Below are positions 35,238 through 42,532 of a stretch of 42,532 bases of DNA, one piece after another. The number at the start of each line of letters is the position of its first letter. The stretch's first letter is position 1. This DNA is from Planctomycetota bacterium. GTDB taxonomy: Bacteria; Planctomycetota; UBA1135; UBA2386. The position numbers were made by a program, and so were the translations under genes. The notes beneath the pieces were generated by a model. It had not been told where the DNA came from, made no database searches, and saw nothing but the letters and a program-made list of their open reading frames with translations. Where the stretch lies: the NCBI GenBank assembly GCA_016795295.1, contig JAEUHP010000024.1, forward strand, positions 1 through 42,532. Reading direction: 5' to 3'.

Positions 35238-36693
35238 GGTGGTGTGCCTCGTCGTCACAGTCGGGGGTCTCGCAATCGGGGTCGTCACAGCCGCCGCCGC
35301 TCAGCCATTCGGCGAGCTGCTGCTGCCAGCGCTCCACTTCGGCGCGCACGCGGCTCGGCGCGGTGCCGCCGACCGTGTTGCGACGGTCCAGCACGGCGCG
35401 CGCGGCGAGCTGCACGCGCAGATCGCCGCGCAGTTGCGGCAGCAGCCGTTGTTGTTCGGCGGCGGGCAGGTCTTGCAGTTCGACGCCGAGTTCGACGGCG
35501 CGGTTCACGGCCGCGCCGACCAGGCCATGGGCATCGCGGAACGGCACCCCGGCCGCGACCAGCAGGTCGGCGAGGTCGGTGGCGTTCAGGTAGCCGCGCT
35601 CGGCCTCGGCCGCGCAGCGGGCCACGTCGAAGTGCGCGTGGCGCACCGCCAGCGCCGCGACGCGCAGGCAGGCCGAAGTCTCGCGCAGGGCCGGCAGCAG
35701 GATCTGCTTGTCCACCTGCAGGTCGCGGTTGTAGGCGAGCGGCAGGCCCTTCACCGTGGCCAGCATCGCGGCCAGTGCACCGTGCACCAGGCCGGCTTTG
35801 CCACGCACCAGTTCCATCGCGTCCGGGTTGCGCTTCTGCGGCATCAGGCTCGAGCCGGTCGACACCGCGTCGTCGAAGCGGAGCAAGCGCGCTTCCTGGC
35901 TGGCGAAGAACACGTAGTCCTCGGCCAAGCGCGACAGGTGCGTCATCGTCATGGCGGCGACGAACAGCAGTTCGCACAGGTGGTCACGCGCCGCGGTGGC
36001 GTCGATGCTGTTGTGGCTCGGCCCGCGGTGGAAGTCGAGTTCGGCCGCCAGCTCGTCGCGGTCGATCGGCAGCGCCGTGCCGGCCAAGGCGCCGCTGCCG
36101 AGCGGACATTCGTCCATGCGCCGCCAGGCGTCGAGCAGGCGTTCGCGGTCGCGGCCGAGCGCTTCGCAGTGGGCGAGTGCGTGGTGGCCGATGGTGATCG
36201 GCTGGGCGCGCTGCAGGTGCGTGTAGCCGGGCATCGGCGCGTCGGCGTGCCGCTTCGCCTGCTCGACCAGGGCCGCCAGCACGTCGTGCAGTCCCTCCAG
36301 CAGATCCGCCATCAGAACGCGCAGATGCAGGCGCAGGTCGGTCGCGACCTGGTCGTTGCGCGAGCGGCCGGTGTGGATGCGCTTGGCCAGGTCGCCGCAG
36401 CGCGCGATCAGTTCCTTCTCCACCAGGCTGTGCACGTCTTCGGCGGCGTCGTCGCGCGGCACGCCGTGGGCGGCCCAGTGCTCGGCGAGCTGGTCGATCG
36501 CCTCGCGCACTCGTTCGAACTCCGCTTCGGTGAACACGCCGGCTCTGGCCAGCGCCTGGGTCCACGCCAAGTTGGTCTCGAGGTCGGCGAAGGCGAGCTC
36601 GTGGTCGATCGTCAAGCTCTTCTGGAACGCTTCGAACACCGGATCCAGGCCGCCTTGGAAGCGGCCGCCCCACATCTGCCCTGGCTGGCTCAC
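35230..36693 (-). CDS. argH: Argininosuccinate lyase with a Cys/Asp/His tail
   Basis: 487 residues. The enzyme splits argininosuccinate into arginine and fumarate. Conserved blocks: MWGGRF near the start, HTGRSRNDQVATDLRL, GYTHLQRAQPI, and the fumarase/aspartase-family signature SSLMPQKRNPDAMELVRG near ~280-297. The start is GTG 36693, decided by an AAGGAG ribosome site 7 nt upstream; it overlaps the argG stop (GTGA). The ~20-residue C-terminal end CDDPDCETPDCDDEAHHHG is unusual for ArgH and looks metal-binding. It overlaps the argA start region, so part of it may simply come from overlapping coding. Confidence 0.95.
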   Translation of the reverse strand: MSQPGQMWGGRFQGGLDPVFEAFQKSLTIDHELAFADLETNLAWTQALARAGVFTEAEFERVREAIDQLAEHWAAHGVPRDDAAEDVHSLVEKELIARCGDLAKRIHTGRSRNDQVATDLRLHLRVLMADLLEGLHDVLAALVEQAKRHADAPMPGYTHLQRAQPITIGHHALAHCEALGRDRERLLDAWRRMDECPLGSGALAGTALPIDRDELAAELDFHRGPSHNSIDATAARDHLCELLFVAAMTMTHLSRLAEDYVFFASQEARLLRFDDAVSTGSSLMPQKRNPDAMELVRGKAGLVHGALAAMLATVKGLPLAYNRDLQVDKQILLPALRETSACLRVAALAVRHAHFDVARCAAEAERGYLNATDLADLLVAAGVPFRDAHGLVGAAVNRAVELGVELQDLPAAEQQRLLPQLRGDLRVQLAARAVLDRRNTVGGTAPSRVRAEVERWQQQLAEWLSGGGCDDPDCETPDCDDEAHHHG

Positions 36694-37901
36694 GTACCGG
36701 CTCCTTGCACCTTCGCGGCGACGGCGCCGGGCAGCCCGTAGAGCTTGACGAAGCCGTAGCTGTCGGCGTGGTCGAAGCGCGCGCTGTGGCCGAAGGTGGC
36801 CAGGTCTTCGGAGAACAGGCTGTACGGCGAGGTCGCGGCCAGCGCGGTGGCGCTGCCCTTGTAGAGACGCACGCGCACCGAGCCGGTGACCTTCGCCGTC
36901 GCGTTGGCGAACAGCGCGTCCATGGCGCGGCGGGCCGGGTGGAACCAGCGGCCGGTGTAGACCAAGTCGGCGTAGTCCGGCATCAGCTTCTCGCAGAGCC
37001 GCAAGGTGTCGCGCTCCATGGTCAGCGCGCGCAGGGTGCGTGCGGCTTCCATGACGATGGTGCCGCCCGGGGTCTCGTAGACGCCGCGCGACTTCATGCC
37101 GACCAGGCGGTTCTCGCAGATGTCGACGCGGCCGACGCCGTGTTTGCCGCCCAGCTCGTTGAGGCGCAGGAGCAGCAGTTCCGGCGGCAGGTCTTCGCCG
37201 TTCAGCGCCACCGGCACGCCAGCTTGGAAGCCGAGCGTCAGTTCGAGCGCTTGGTCGGGTGCTTGCCGTGGGTCCACGGTCATGGTCCACACGTCGTCCG
37301 GCGGGGCGTTGCCGGGCGATTCGAGGGCGCCGCCCTCGTGGCTGATGTGCCAGAGATTCTTGTCGCGCGAGTAGATCTTGGTGCGCGACGCGGTGACCTG
37401 GATGCCGCGTTGGTCGGCATAGTCGAGCGCGTCCTCACGGCTGCGGATGTTCCAGTGGCGCCACGGCGCGATCACTTCGAGATCCGGGCCGAGCGCCTGG
37501 TAGGCGAGTTCGAAGCGCACTTGGTCGTTGCCCTTGCCGGTGCAGCCGTGCGCCACCGCGTCGGCGCCGATTTCGTGGGCGTAGTCGACCTGACCCTTGG
37601 CCAGGATCGGCCGCGCCATGCTGGTGCCGAGCAGGTAACGGCCTTCGTAGACGGTCATCGCGCGCAGGCACGGCCACACGTAGTCGGTGAGCCACTGGCG
37701 CTTCAGGTCGTCGACGCGGCACGACACGGCACCCGAGCGGCGTGCCTTGTCTTCGAGGCCGCGCAACTCGTCGTCGCCCTGGCCGATGTCGCCGCAGTAG
37801 CCGTGGACCTCGCAGTCGTAGTGCTCCTTCAGCCACGGCACGATGATCGAGGTGTCGAGGCCGCCGGAGTAGGCGAGGACGATCTTCTTCTTCTTGCTCA
37901 T
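36690..37901 (-). CDS. argG: Argininosuccinate synthase
   Basis: 403 residues. ATP-dependent condensation of citrulline and aspartate. The pyrophosphatase P-loop AYSGGLDTS is at 10-18, EGRYLLGTSMARP at ~90-102, CTGKGNDQVRFELAY near 118-132 and SPGNAPPDDVWTMTVDP near 188-204. Length is normal. ATG 37901 is used; the in-frame TTG four codons upstream lacks support. No Shine-Dalgarno is visible. It is separated from argF by a 61-bp gap, the only real gap in the operon, and it overlaps argH by 4 bp. Confidence 0.96.
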   Translation of the reverse strand: MSKKKKIVLAYSGGLDTSIIVPWLKEHYDCEVHGYCGDIGQGDDELRGLEDKARRSGAVSCRVDDLKRQWLTDYVWPCLRAMTVYEGRYLLGTSMARPILAKGQVDYAHEIGADAVAHGCTGKGNDQVRFELAYQALGPDLEVIAPWRHWNIRSREDALDYADQRGIQVTASRTKIYSRDKNLWHISHEGGALESPGNAPPDDVWTMTVDPRQAPDQALELTLGFQAGVPVALNGEDLPPELLLLRLNELGGKHGVGRVDICENRLVGMKSRGVYETPGGTIVMEAARTLRALTMERDTLRLCEKLMPDYADLVYTGRWFHPARRAMDALFANATAKVTGSVRVRLYKGSATALAATSPYSLFSEDLATFGHSARFDHADSYGFVKLYGLPGAVAAKVQGAGT

Positions 37902-37962
37902 TGGGGAATGCAAAGGTCGGCGAACGCAGCGACCTCGGTTCGGGTTGGGGACGGGTTGTGCG

Positions 37963-38907
37963 TCATCGCATCAGCAGGGCCATCACAGCCTTCTGCACGT
38001 GCAACCGATTCTCCGCGATGTCGTAGACGACGCTCTGTGGGCCATCCATGACCTCCTGGGTGACTTCCCAGCCGCGGTGGGCGGGCAGGCAGTGCATGAA
38101 CAGGGCGCCCGGGCGGGCGCGCGCCAGCATCTCCTCGTCGACCTGGTAGGCGGCGAAGATGCCGTTGCGTTCTTCGATCTCGTCTTCTTGGCCCATGCTG
38201 GCCCAGACGTCGGTGTAGATCGCGTCGACCCCTTCGGCGGCGGCGTCCGGGTCGTTGAGGATGGTCACTTCGCTGCCGTGTTCCTGCGCGGTGCGCATGG
38301 CTTCGTTGACCACGCGCGCGTTCGGCTCGTAACCCTCGGGCGAACAGACGCGGATGTGCACTCCGAGTTTCACCGCGGTGTGGATCAGCGCGTGGCAGGT
38401 GTTGTTGCCGTCGCCGACGTAGCACAGGGTGCGGCCGCGCAGTTGGCCCCACTTCTCGGTCAGGGTGAAGAAGTCGGCCAACGCCTGGCAGGGATGCACG
38501 AAGTCCGAGAGGCCGTTGATCACCGGGATGCCGGCGTGTTGCGCCAGCTCTTCGAGCGCCTTGTGCTTGAAGGTGCGCGCGACGATGCCGTGCACCCAGC
38601 GCTCCAGGTTCTTCGCCATGTCCTTGACCGACTCGCGCGAACCGAGGCGTGCGTCGCGGTGGTCCATGAACACCGCGCTGCCGCCGAGGTCCTGCATGCC
38701 GATGTCGAAGGTGAAGCGGGTGCGCAGCGAATCCTTCTCGAAGATCATCGCCAGCCGCTTGTGCCGCAGCACTTCGGTGTGCACGGTGCGAGCCGCCTTC
38801 AGCGCGCGGCTGGTGGCGAACACGTGTTCGAGGTCGGTCGGCGACAGTGCCGACGTGCACAGCAGGTCGTGGACCGACAACCTCGGCAAGTCCAGGGGAA
38901 CGGTCAC
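37963..38907 (-). CDS. argF: Ornithine carbamoyltransferase
   Basis: 314 residues. Converts ornithine and carbamoyl phosphate to citrulline. Carbamoyl-phosphate motif SLRTR at 60-64, HPCQ at 138-141, and the ornithine-loop motif MHCLPAHRG at 271-279 with its Cys, the pattern that tells ornithine from aspartate carbamoyltransferase. Start is GTG 38907, overlapping the argD stop (GTGA). Confidence 0.96.
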   Translation of the reverse strand: MTVPLDLPRLSVHDLLCTSALSPTDLEHVFATSRALKAARTVHTEVLRHKRLAMIFEKDSLRTRFTFDIGMQDLGGSAVFMDHRDARLGSRESVKDMAKNLERWVHGIVARTFKHKALEELAQHAGIPVINGLSDFVHPCQALADFFTLTEKWGQLRGRTLCYVGDGNNTCHALIHTAVKLGVHIRVCSPEGYEPNARVVNEAMRTAQEHGSEVTILNDPDAAAEGVDAIYTDVWASMGQEDEIEERNGIFAAYQVDEEMLARARPGALFMHCLPAHRGWEVTQEVMDGPQSVVYDIAENRLHVQKAVMALLMR

Positions 38908-40094
38908 TTGTGCACCTCGCTGGGTTTGGGCGCGGGAGTCGCCGCGAGCACGCGTTCGAAGATCGCCAGGCCGCGGTCGATCTGGGCGTCGGTGATCACG
39001 TAGGGCGGCACGATGCGCAGCACGTCGCCGGCGGTGCAGTTGACGATCAGACCTTGGCGGTAGAGCTCCTTCTGCACCGCTTCGGCGGAGTGGTGCAGGC
39101 GCAGCCCCAGCATCAGGCCGCGGCCGCGGACTTCGCGCACGATCGGCAGCTTGCGGGCCAGGGTCTCGAGGCCACTGCGCAGGCGGTTGCCGCGGGCCGT
39201 GACGTCCTGGCAGAGGCCTTGGTCGACGGCGTCGAGGAACACCAGCGCGGCCCGGCACACCAGCGGCCCGCCGGCGAAGGTCGAGCCGTGTTCGCCCTTC
39301 TGGAAGGTGTCGGCGAACGGTGCTGCGGCGAGGCACGCGCCCATCGGCAGGCCGGCGGCGATCGGCTTGGCGAGTGCCACCACATCCGGCACCAGTCCGT
39401 GCTGCTGGCCGGCCAAGAACGTGCCGGTGCGGCCGCAGCCGGCCTGGATCTCGTCGTGCACCAGCAGCGTGCCGGTCTCGGTGCACAGTTCGCGCGCCGC
39501 CAGCAAGAAGCGAGGCGAGAGCTCCCGGATGCCGCCTTCACCCTGGATCGGTTCGACCACGAATGCGCACGGTGCCTCGCTGCGCAGCACCCTGGCCAGC
39601 GCATCGACGTCGTCGGGCGGCACCCAGGTGCATGGCTGCAGCGGCTGGAACGGCTTGCGGTACTTCTCGCTCCAGGTCAGCGACAGAGCGCCGAGCGTGC
39701 GGCCGTGGAAGCCGCCTTCGACCGCGGCGAAGCGGGTGCGCTGCGGCGTGCCGCGCACGTGCATCGCCTTGCGCGCCAACTTCAGCGCGCATTCGATCGC
39801 TTCGGTGCCCGAGTTGGTGAAGAACGCGGCCGCCATGCCGGTGAGCTGGCACAGGCGCGTCGCCACCTGTTCGGTGTACGGGTGGCGGAACAGGTTCGAC
39901 AGGTGCACCACCTTGCCGACCTGGTCGCGCAGCGCCTCGGCCAGCCCCTGGTGGCCGTGGCCGAGCGCGCTCACCGCGATGCCGGCCAGAAAGTCCAGGA
40001 ACTCGCGGCCCTGGCTGTCGCGCAGGAGCGCGCCATGCCCGTCGACGAACACTTCGTCGGCTCGGGCGTAGGTCTTCATCACACCTTCATCCAT
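38904..40094 (-). CDS. argD: Acetylornithine aminotransferase (class III, PLP)
   Basis: 396 residues. Transaminates N-acetylglutamate semialdehyde to N-acetylornithine. PLP-site features are FFTNSGTEAIECALKLAR (~91-108), EPIQGEGG (~181-188), the Asp of HDEIQAGCGRTG (D214) and the Schiff-base lysine K243 in VVALAKPIAAGLPMG. Start is ATG 40094, a later ATG (40079) being the alternative. It overlaps the argB stop by 8 bp and argF by 4 bp. Confidence 0.95.
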   Translation of the reverse strand: MDEGVMKTYARADEVFVDGHGALLRDSQGREFLDFLAGIAVSALGHGHQGLAEALRDQVGKVVHLSNLFRHPYTEQVATRLCQLTGMAAAFFTNSGTEAIECALKLARKAMHVRGTPQRTRFAAVEGGFHGRTLGALSLTWSEKYRKPFQPLQPCTWVPPDDVDALARVLRSEAPCAFVVEPIQGEGGIRELSPRFLLAARELCTETGTLLVHDEIQAGCGRTGTFLAGQQHGLVPDVVALAKPIAAGLPMGACLAAAPFADTFQKGEHGSTFAGGPLVCRAALVFLDAVDQGLCQDVTARGNRLRSGLETLARKLPIVREVRGRGLMLGLRLHHSAEAVQKELYRQGLIVNCTAGDVLRIVPPYVITDAQIDRGLAIFERVLAATPAPKPSEVHK

Positions 40095-40911
40095 GGTCGA
40101 TCTCCAGAGTCGCTGCGTCGTCGGGAACGAAGGCCGTGCCGACTTGCTGGCGCAGCGCGCGCAGCACCGCGTCGACTTCACCGGCGGGGGCGATCTTCAC
40201 CAACGCGCGCGGATTCTCGCGCACCGCCAGCAGCGCAGCTTCGAGCTTCGGCAGCATGCCGCCGGTCGCGACGCCGGTTGCCACCAGCTGGGCGCAGGCG
40301 GCCGGCGTGAGCCGCCGCAGCAGTTGCTTGTCGGCGCCGAGCACGCCCGGCACGTCGGTCAGGAACAGCAGGGCGTCGCAGCCGAATGCGCGGCACAGCG
40401 GGCCCGCGGCGTGGTCGGCGTTGAGGTTGAAGAACGGCTCACCTTCCTGGGCGCTGAGGCCCGGCGCCACGGTGGCGAGCACCGGCACCACGCCGCTGCG
40501 CAGCAGCGACAGCACCACCTGCGGCCGCACCGTGTCGACGGCGCCGACATAACCCAGGTCGACGTCCGGCTTCTCGAGTTTGCGCGCGGCGAAGGTGCCG
40601 CCGTCGGCCCCGCACAGGCCGACCGCCGTGACGCCCTGGCGCTGCAGGGCGGCGACCAGGGTGCGGTTGACCAGCCCGCCGAGCACCATCAGCACCACCT
40701 CGGCGGTGGCCGCGTCGGTGATGCGCAGGCCGTCGTGGTAGCGGTCCTGGTGGCCGAGTGCCTTGCCCAGCTGGCGGATCTGGTTGCCGCCGCCGTGCAC
40801 CACGATCAGTTCGTGGCCTTCGGCGCGGGCGCGCGCCAGGGCCTTGCACAGTTGGGAGCGCGGGCCCGGCTGCTCGAGCTGGGCGCCGCCGATCTTGACG
40901 AGGATTCTCAC
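40087..40911 (-). CDS. argB: N-acetylglutamate kinase
   Basis: 274 residues of amino-acid-kinase fold. Phosphorylates N-acetylglutamate. VKIGGAQL at 5-12, VVHGGGNQIRQLGKALG at ~37-53, TDAATAEVVLMVLGG at ~65-79, then the C-terminal FLTDVPGVL and GVATGGMLPKLEAA. N-terminal extension for arginine feedback binding is not obvious; the protein starts directly at the fold, which suggests an arginine-insensitive form. GTG 40911 start overlaps argC by 4 bp. Confidence 0.95.
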   Translation of the reverse strand: MRILVKIGGAQLEQPGPRSQLCKALARARAEGHELIVVHGGGNQIRQLGKALGHQDRYHDGLRITDAATAEVVLMVLGGLVNRTLVAALQRQGVTAVGLCGADGGTFAARKLEKPDVDLGYVGAVDTVRPQVVLSLLRSGVVPVLATVAPGLSAQEGEPFFNLNADHAAGPLCRAFGCDALLFLTDVPGVLGADKQLLRRLTPAACAQLVATGVATGGMLPKLEAALLAVRENPRALVKIAPAGEVDAVLRALRQQVGTAFVPDDAATLEIDHG

Positions 40912-41963
40912 GGGTGGGCGTGGGTGCCGACGGCAGCGGTGGGCATTGCGGCTGGGGGGATGGCGGAGGCTGCTGCGGCGGGCAACAGCCCGGCGGTTTC
41001 GGGCAGGCCGAGCATCAGGTTCATGTTCTGCAGCGCTTGGCCGGAAGCGCCCTTGCCCAGGTTGTCGATGGCCGAGGTCAGCACCACCAAAGGGCCACTC
41101 TGGGCCACGGCGATGTGGCAGTGGTTGGTGCGCTGCACGCAGCACAGTTCGGGCTGGCCTTTCGGATAGACGGTGACGAACGGTTCGCCGGCGTAGCGCT
41201 CTTGGAGGCAGGCGCGCAGCGCCTCGGCCGAGCTGCCGCGAGCTGGCTGCACGTAGAGGGTCGACAGCATGCCGCGGAACACCGGCAGCAGGTGTGGCGT
41301 GAACACGATCCGGTCGGTGCCCGCTTCCTGGTGGATCTCGGGCACATGGCGGTGGTTGCCGACTCCGTAGGCGCAGAAGTTCTCGTGCACGGCGCCGAAG
41401 TGGGTGCGTTCGCTCGGGGCCTTGCCAGCTCCGGAAGTGCCGCTCTTGCTGTCGGCGACGATCGGCGTGCCTGGTTCGATCAGGCTGCGTTGCAGCAGCG
41501 GCAGGAGCGGTAGCAGGATCGACGTCGGGTAGCAGCCCGGATTGGCGCAGAGGCGAGCGCTGCGCACGGCGGCGCGGTGGTGTTCGGTCAGGCCGTAGAC
41601 GGCGCTGGCCAGCAGTTCGGGGGCCGGGTGGGGGCTGCCGTAGGTGCGGTGGTAGACGCCTGGATCGCGCAGTCGGAAGTCGGCCGACAAGTCGACGACG
41701 CGCTTGCCGCGCTGCAGCGCCGCGGTGGCGATGCTGCTGGCGGCGCCGTGGGGCGTGCACAGGAACACGCCGTCCACCGAGTCGAGGCGGTCGAGGTCGA
41801 GCGGGTCGATGGTCGGCTCGTGGGGGAACGCCGGCGCTTCCGGCGCCGCGCCCGGCCGCGCGGTCATCACCACCGTGGCGCGCAGGTGCGGATGGCCGGC
41901 CAACAGGCTGAGCAGTTCGCGCCCCGTGTAGCCGGAGGCGCCGACGATGGCGACGGTCTTCAT
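40908..41963 (-). CDS. argC: N-acetyl-gamma-glutamyl-phosphate reductase
   Basis: 351 residues. NADPH-dependent reduction to the semialdehyde. NADP loop VGASGYTGREL at 7-17, active-site cysteine C144 in CANPGCYPTS, KSGTSGAGKAP and VHENFCAYGVGNHRHVPEI. The C-terminus has a ~25-residue Ala/Pro tail beyond the usual end. ATG 41963 overlaps the argR stop (ATGA), so translation is likely coupled to argR. Confidence 0.95.
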   Translation of the reverse strand: MKTVAIVGASGYTGRELLSLLAGHPHLRATVVMTARPGAAPEAPAFPHEPTIDPLDLDRLDSVDGVFLCTPHGAASSIATAALQRGKRVVDLSADFRLRDPGVYHRTYGSPHPAPELLASAVYGLTEHHRAAVRSARLCANPGCYPTSILLPLLPLLQRSLIEPGTPIVADSKSGTSGAGKAPSERTHFGAVHENFCAYGVGNHRHVPEIHQEAGTDRIVFTPHLLPVFRGMLSTLYVQPARGSSAEALRACLQERYAGEPFVTVYPKGQPELCCVQRTNHCHIAVAQSGPLVVLTSAIDNLGKGASGQALQNMNLMLGLPETAGLLPAAAASAIPPAAMPTAAVGTHAHP

Positions 41964-42487
41964 GCGGTCAGGTTGGCTCCGGCGCGCTGGGTGCTGGTGC
42001 GCTGGCCACCGGTGCGCTGGCCACCGCTGCCCTGGCCCAGCCGGCGCACCAGCGACTTCGCGGCGCGCTGGTCTTGGCACACGGCGAGCACCGTGTCGTC
42101 GCCGGCGATGGTGCCGACCACGCCTGGCAGGGCGGCGTGGTCGATCGCCAGGCCCAGGGCCTGGGCGCCGCCGGCCGGCGTGCGCAGCACCACCAGATTC
42201 TGTGCCGCGCTCGCCGAGAGCAGCCAGGTGTGGACCGCGTGCCACAGGCTCTGGTGGGCGGCTTGCGGCGCCAGGGTCGGCACCGCGGGCAGTTCGTAGC
42301 CGTCCTTGCCCTTGAGCACGCCGAGGTCGCGCAGGTCGCGCGACAGGGTTGCCTGGTTGGCGGAGAACCCGGCGGCTTCGAGCTGGGCCTGCAGGTCGGC
42401 TTGGCTGCGCACCGGCCCGCGCTCCAGCAGCGCCAGGATGTGCTCGCGGCGTGCTTCGCGGGGGTCGGGTGTGGAGCGGGAGTGCAT
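41960..42487 (-). CDS. argR: Arginine repressor, first gene of the arg operon
   Basis: 175 residues from ATG 42487; an in-frame ATG at 42508 would add 7 residues. The N-terminal winged helix has ANQATLSRDLRDLGVLK, the ArgR signature (T47, S49, R50, D51). The C-terminal oligomerisation and arginine-binding domain ends with VVGTIAGDDTVLAVCQD, with the DD pair that binds arginine. The last ~28 residues are an unusual Gly/Gln/Arg-rich tail made by a 15-bp tandem duplication. With arginine, ArgR hexamers repress the operon by binding ARG boxes, and two such boxes sit at its own start, so autoregulation is expected. Confidence 0.93.
   Translation of the reverse strand: MHSRSTPDPREARREHILALLERGPVRSQADLQAQLEAAGFSANQATLSRDLRDLGVLKGKDGYELPAVPTLAPQAAHQSLWHAVHTWLLSASAAQNLVVLRTPAGGAQALGLAIDHAALPGVVGTIAGDDTVLAVCQDQRAAKSLVRRLGQGSGGQRTGGQRTSTQRAGANLTA
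41981..42025 (+). repeat. 15-bp direct repeat in the argR 3' end
   Basis: Two perfect copies of GGTGCGCTGGCCACC (41996-42010, 42011-42025) are preceded by one degenerate copy (41981-41995). The repeat encodes the GGQRT-GGQRT tail of ArgR. Being a multiple of three it keeps the frame, so it changes tail length only. Confidence 0.85.
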
Positions 42488-42517
42488 ATTTATGCTCGAA
42501 GTGCGCATAAATATGCG
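42484..42517 (-). promoter_or_regulatory. Paired ARG-box-like operators
   Basis: Two palindromes occur: GCATA-TT-TATGC (42484-42495) and CGCATA-AA-TATGCG (42504-42517). Their centres are 21 bp apart, two helical turns, the spacing of the tandem ARG boxes bound by ArgR in E. coli. They are AT-rich islands in GC-rich DNA and lie over the argR start, so ArgR should repress its own operon here. The promoter itself lies at or beyond the right edge. Confidence 0.75.
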
Positions 42518-42532
42518 ATCGGCGCGCCGAAT

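Overview
This is a high-GC bacterial chromosome segment with ordinary core metabolism, mixed with large secreted proteins that end in a recurrent C-terminal module. By eye, that protein repertoire fits an uncultured Planctomycetota-type lineage. This assignment is inferred from protein style; there is no rRNA or other phylogenetic marker in the window. I found no tRNA, rRNA, CRISPR array, transposase or prophage gene.

Layout. From 1 to 7.3 kb (+ strand): the end of a BNR/YCF48-like protein, a secreted sialate O-acetylesterase, a MoaD-MoaE fusion, leucyl aminopeptidase (pepA), acetyl-CoA synthetase (acs) and a coupled two-helix membrane protein. From 7.4 to 12.4 kb (+): an AT-richer patch with two large secreted proteins. 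The first has a 7-bp tandem repeat inside its signal-peptide region. The second is a roughly 13-repeat RCC1-like protein. From 12.5 to 14.4 kb (+): a TlpA-like thioredoxin whose first catalytic Cys codon is an in-frame TGA (probable selenocysteine), then a family 9 glycosyltransferase. From 14.4 to 16.0 kb (-): an i-type-lysozyme-like membrane-anchored protein coupled to a secreted protein. From 16.2 to 22.4 kb: a membrane protein (+), a thioredoxin / DUF1858-like / Mrp group (-), a signal-peptide plus C-terminal-anchor protein (+), a sigma-70-family factor (+) and a DUF6090-like protein (-). From 22.5 to 34.4 kb (-): secreted proteins, argJ, a gluzincin-type (HELTH) secreted protein, a large Gly-rich lipoprotein and a paralogue of the 14.9 kb secreted protein. 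From 34.6 to 42.5 kb (-): an arginine operon in the order argR-C-B-D-F-G-H-argA(short NAGS), preceded by two ARG-box-like palindromes whose centres lie 21 bp apart.

How the genes work together. The arg operon plus argJ encodes every step from glutamate to arginine except carbamoyl phosphate synthesis, with a self-regulated ArgR as first gene and a small N-acetylglutamate synthase as last gene. Consecutive arg genes overlap by 4 or 8 bp, apart from one 61-bp gap (argF-argG). The thioredoxin, DUF1858-like and Mrp genes look like a thiol/Fe-S maintenance group.

Most notable points: (1) the Sec-type UGPC thioredoxin with a stem-loop that encloses its TGA; (2) a 7-bp microsatellite that could phase-switch a secreted protein; (3) an i-type lysozyme-like bacterial protein that has lost its disulfides; (4) the MoaD-MoaE fusion with an internal Gly-Gly; (5) an abrupt base-composition change inside the RCC1-like gene.
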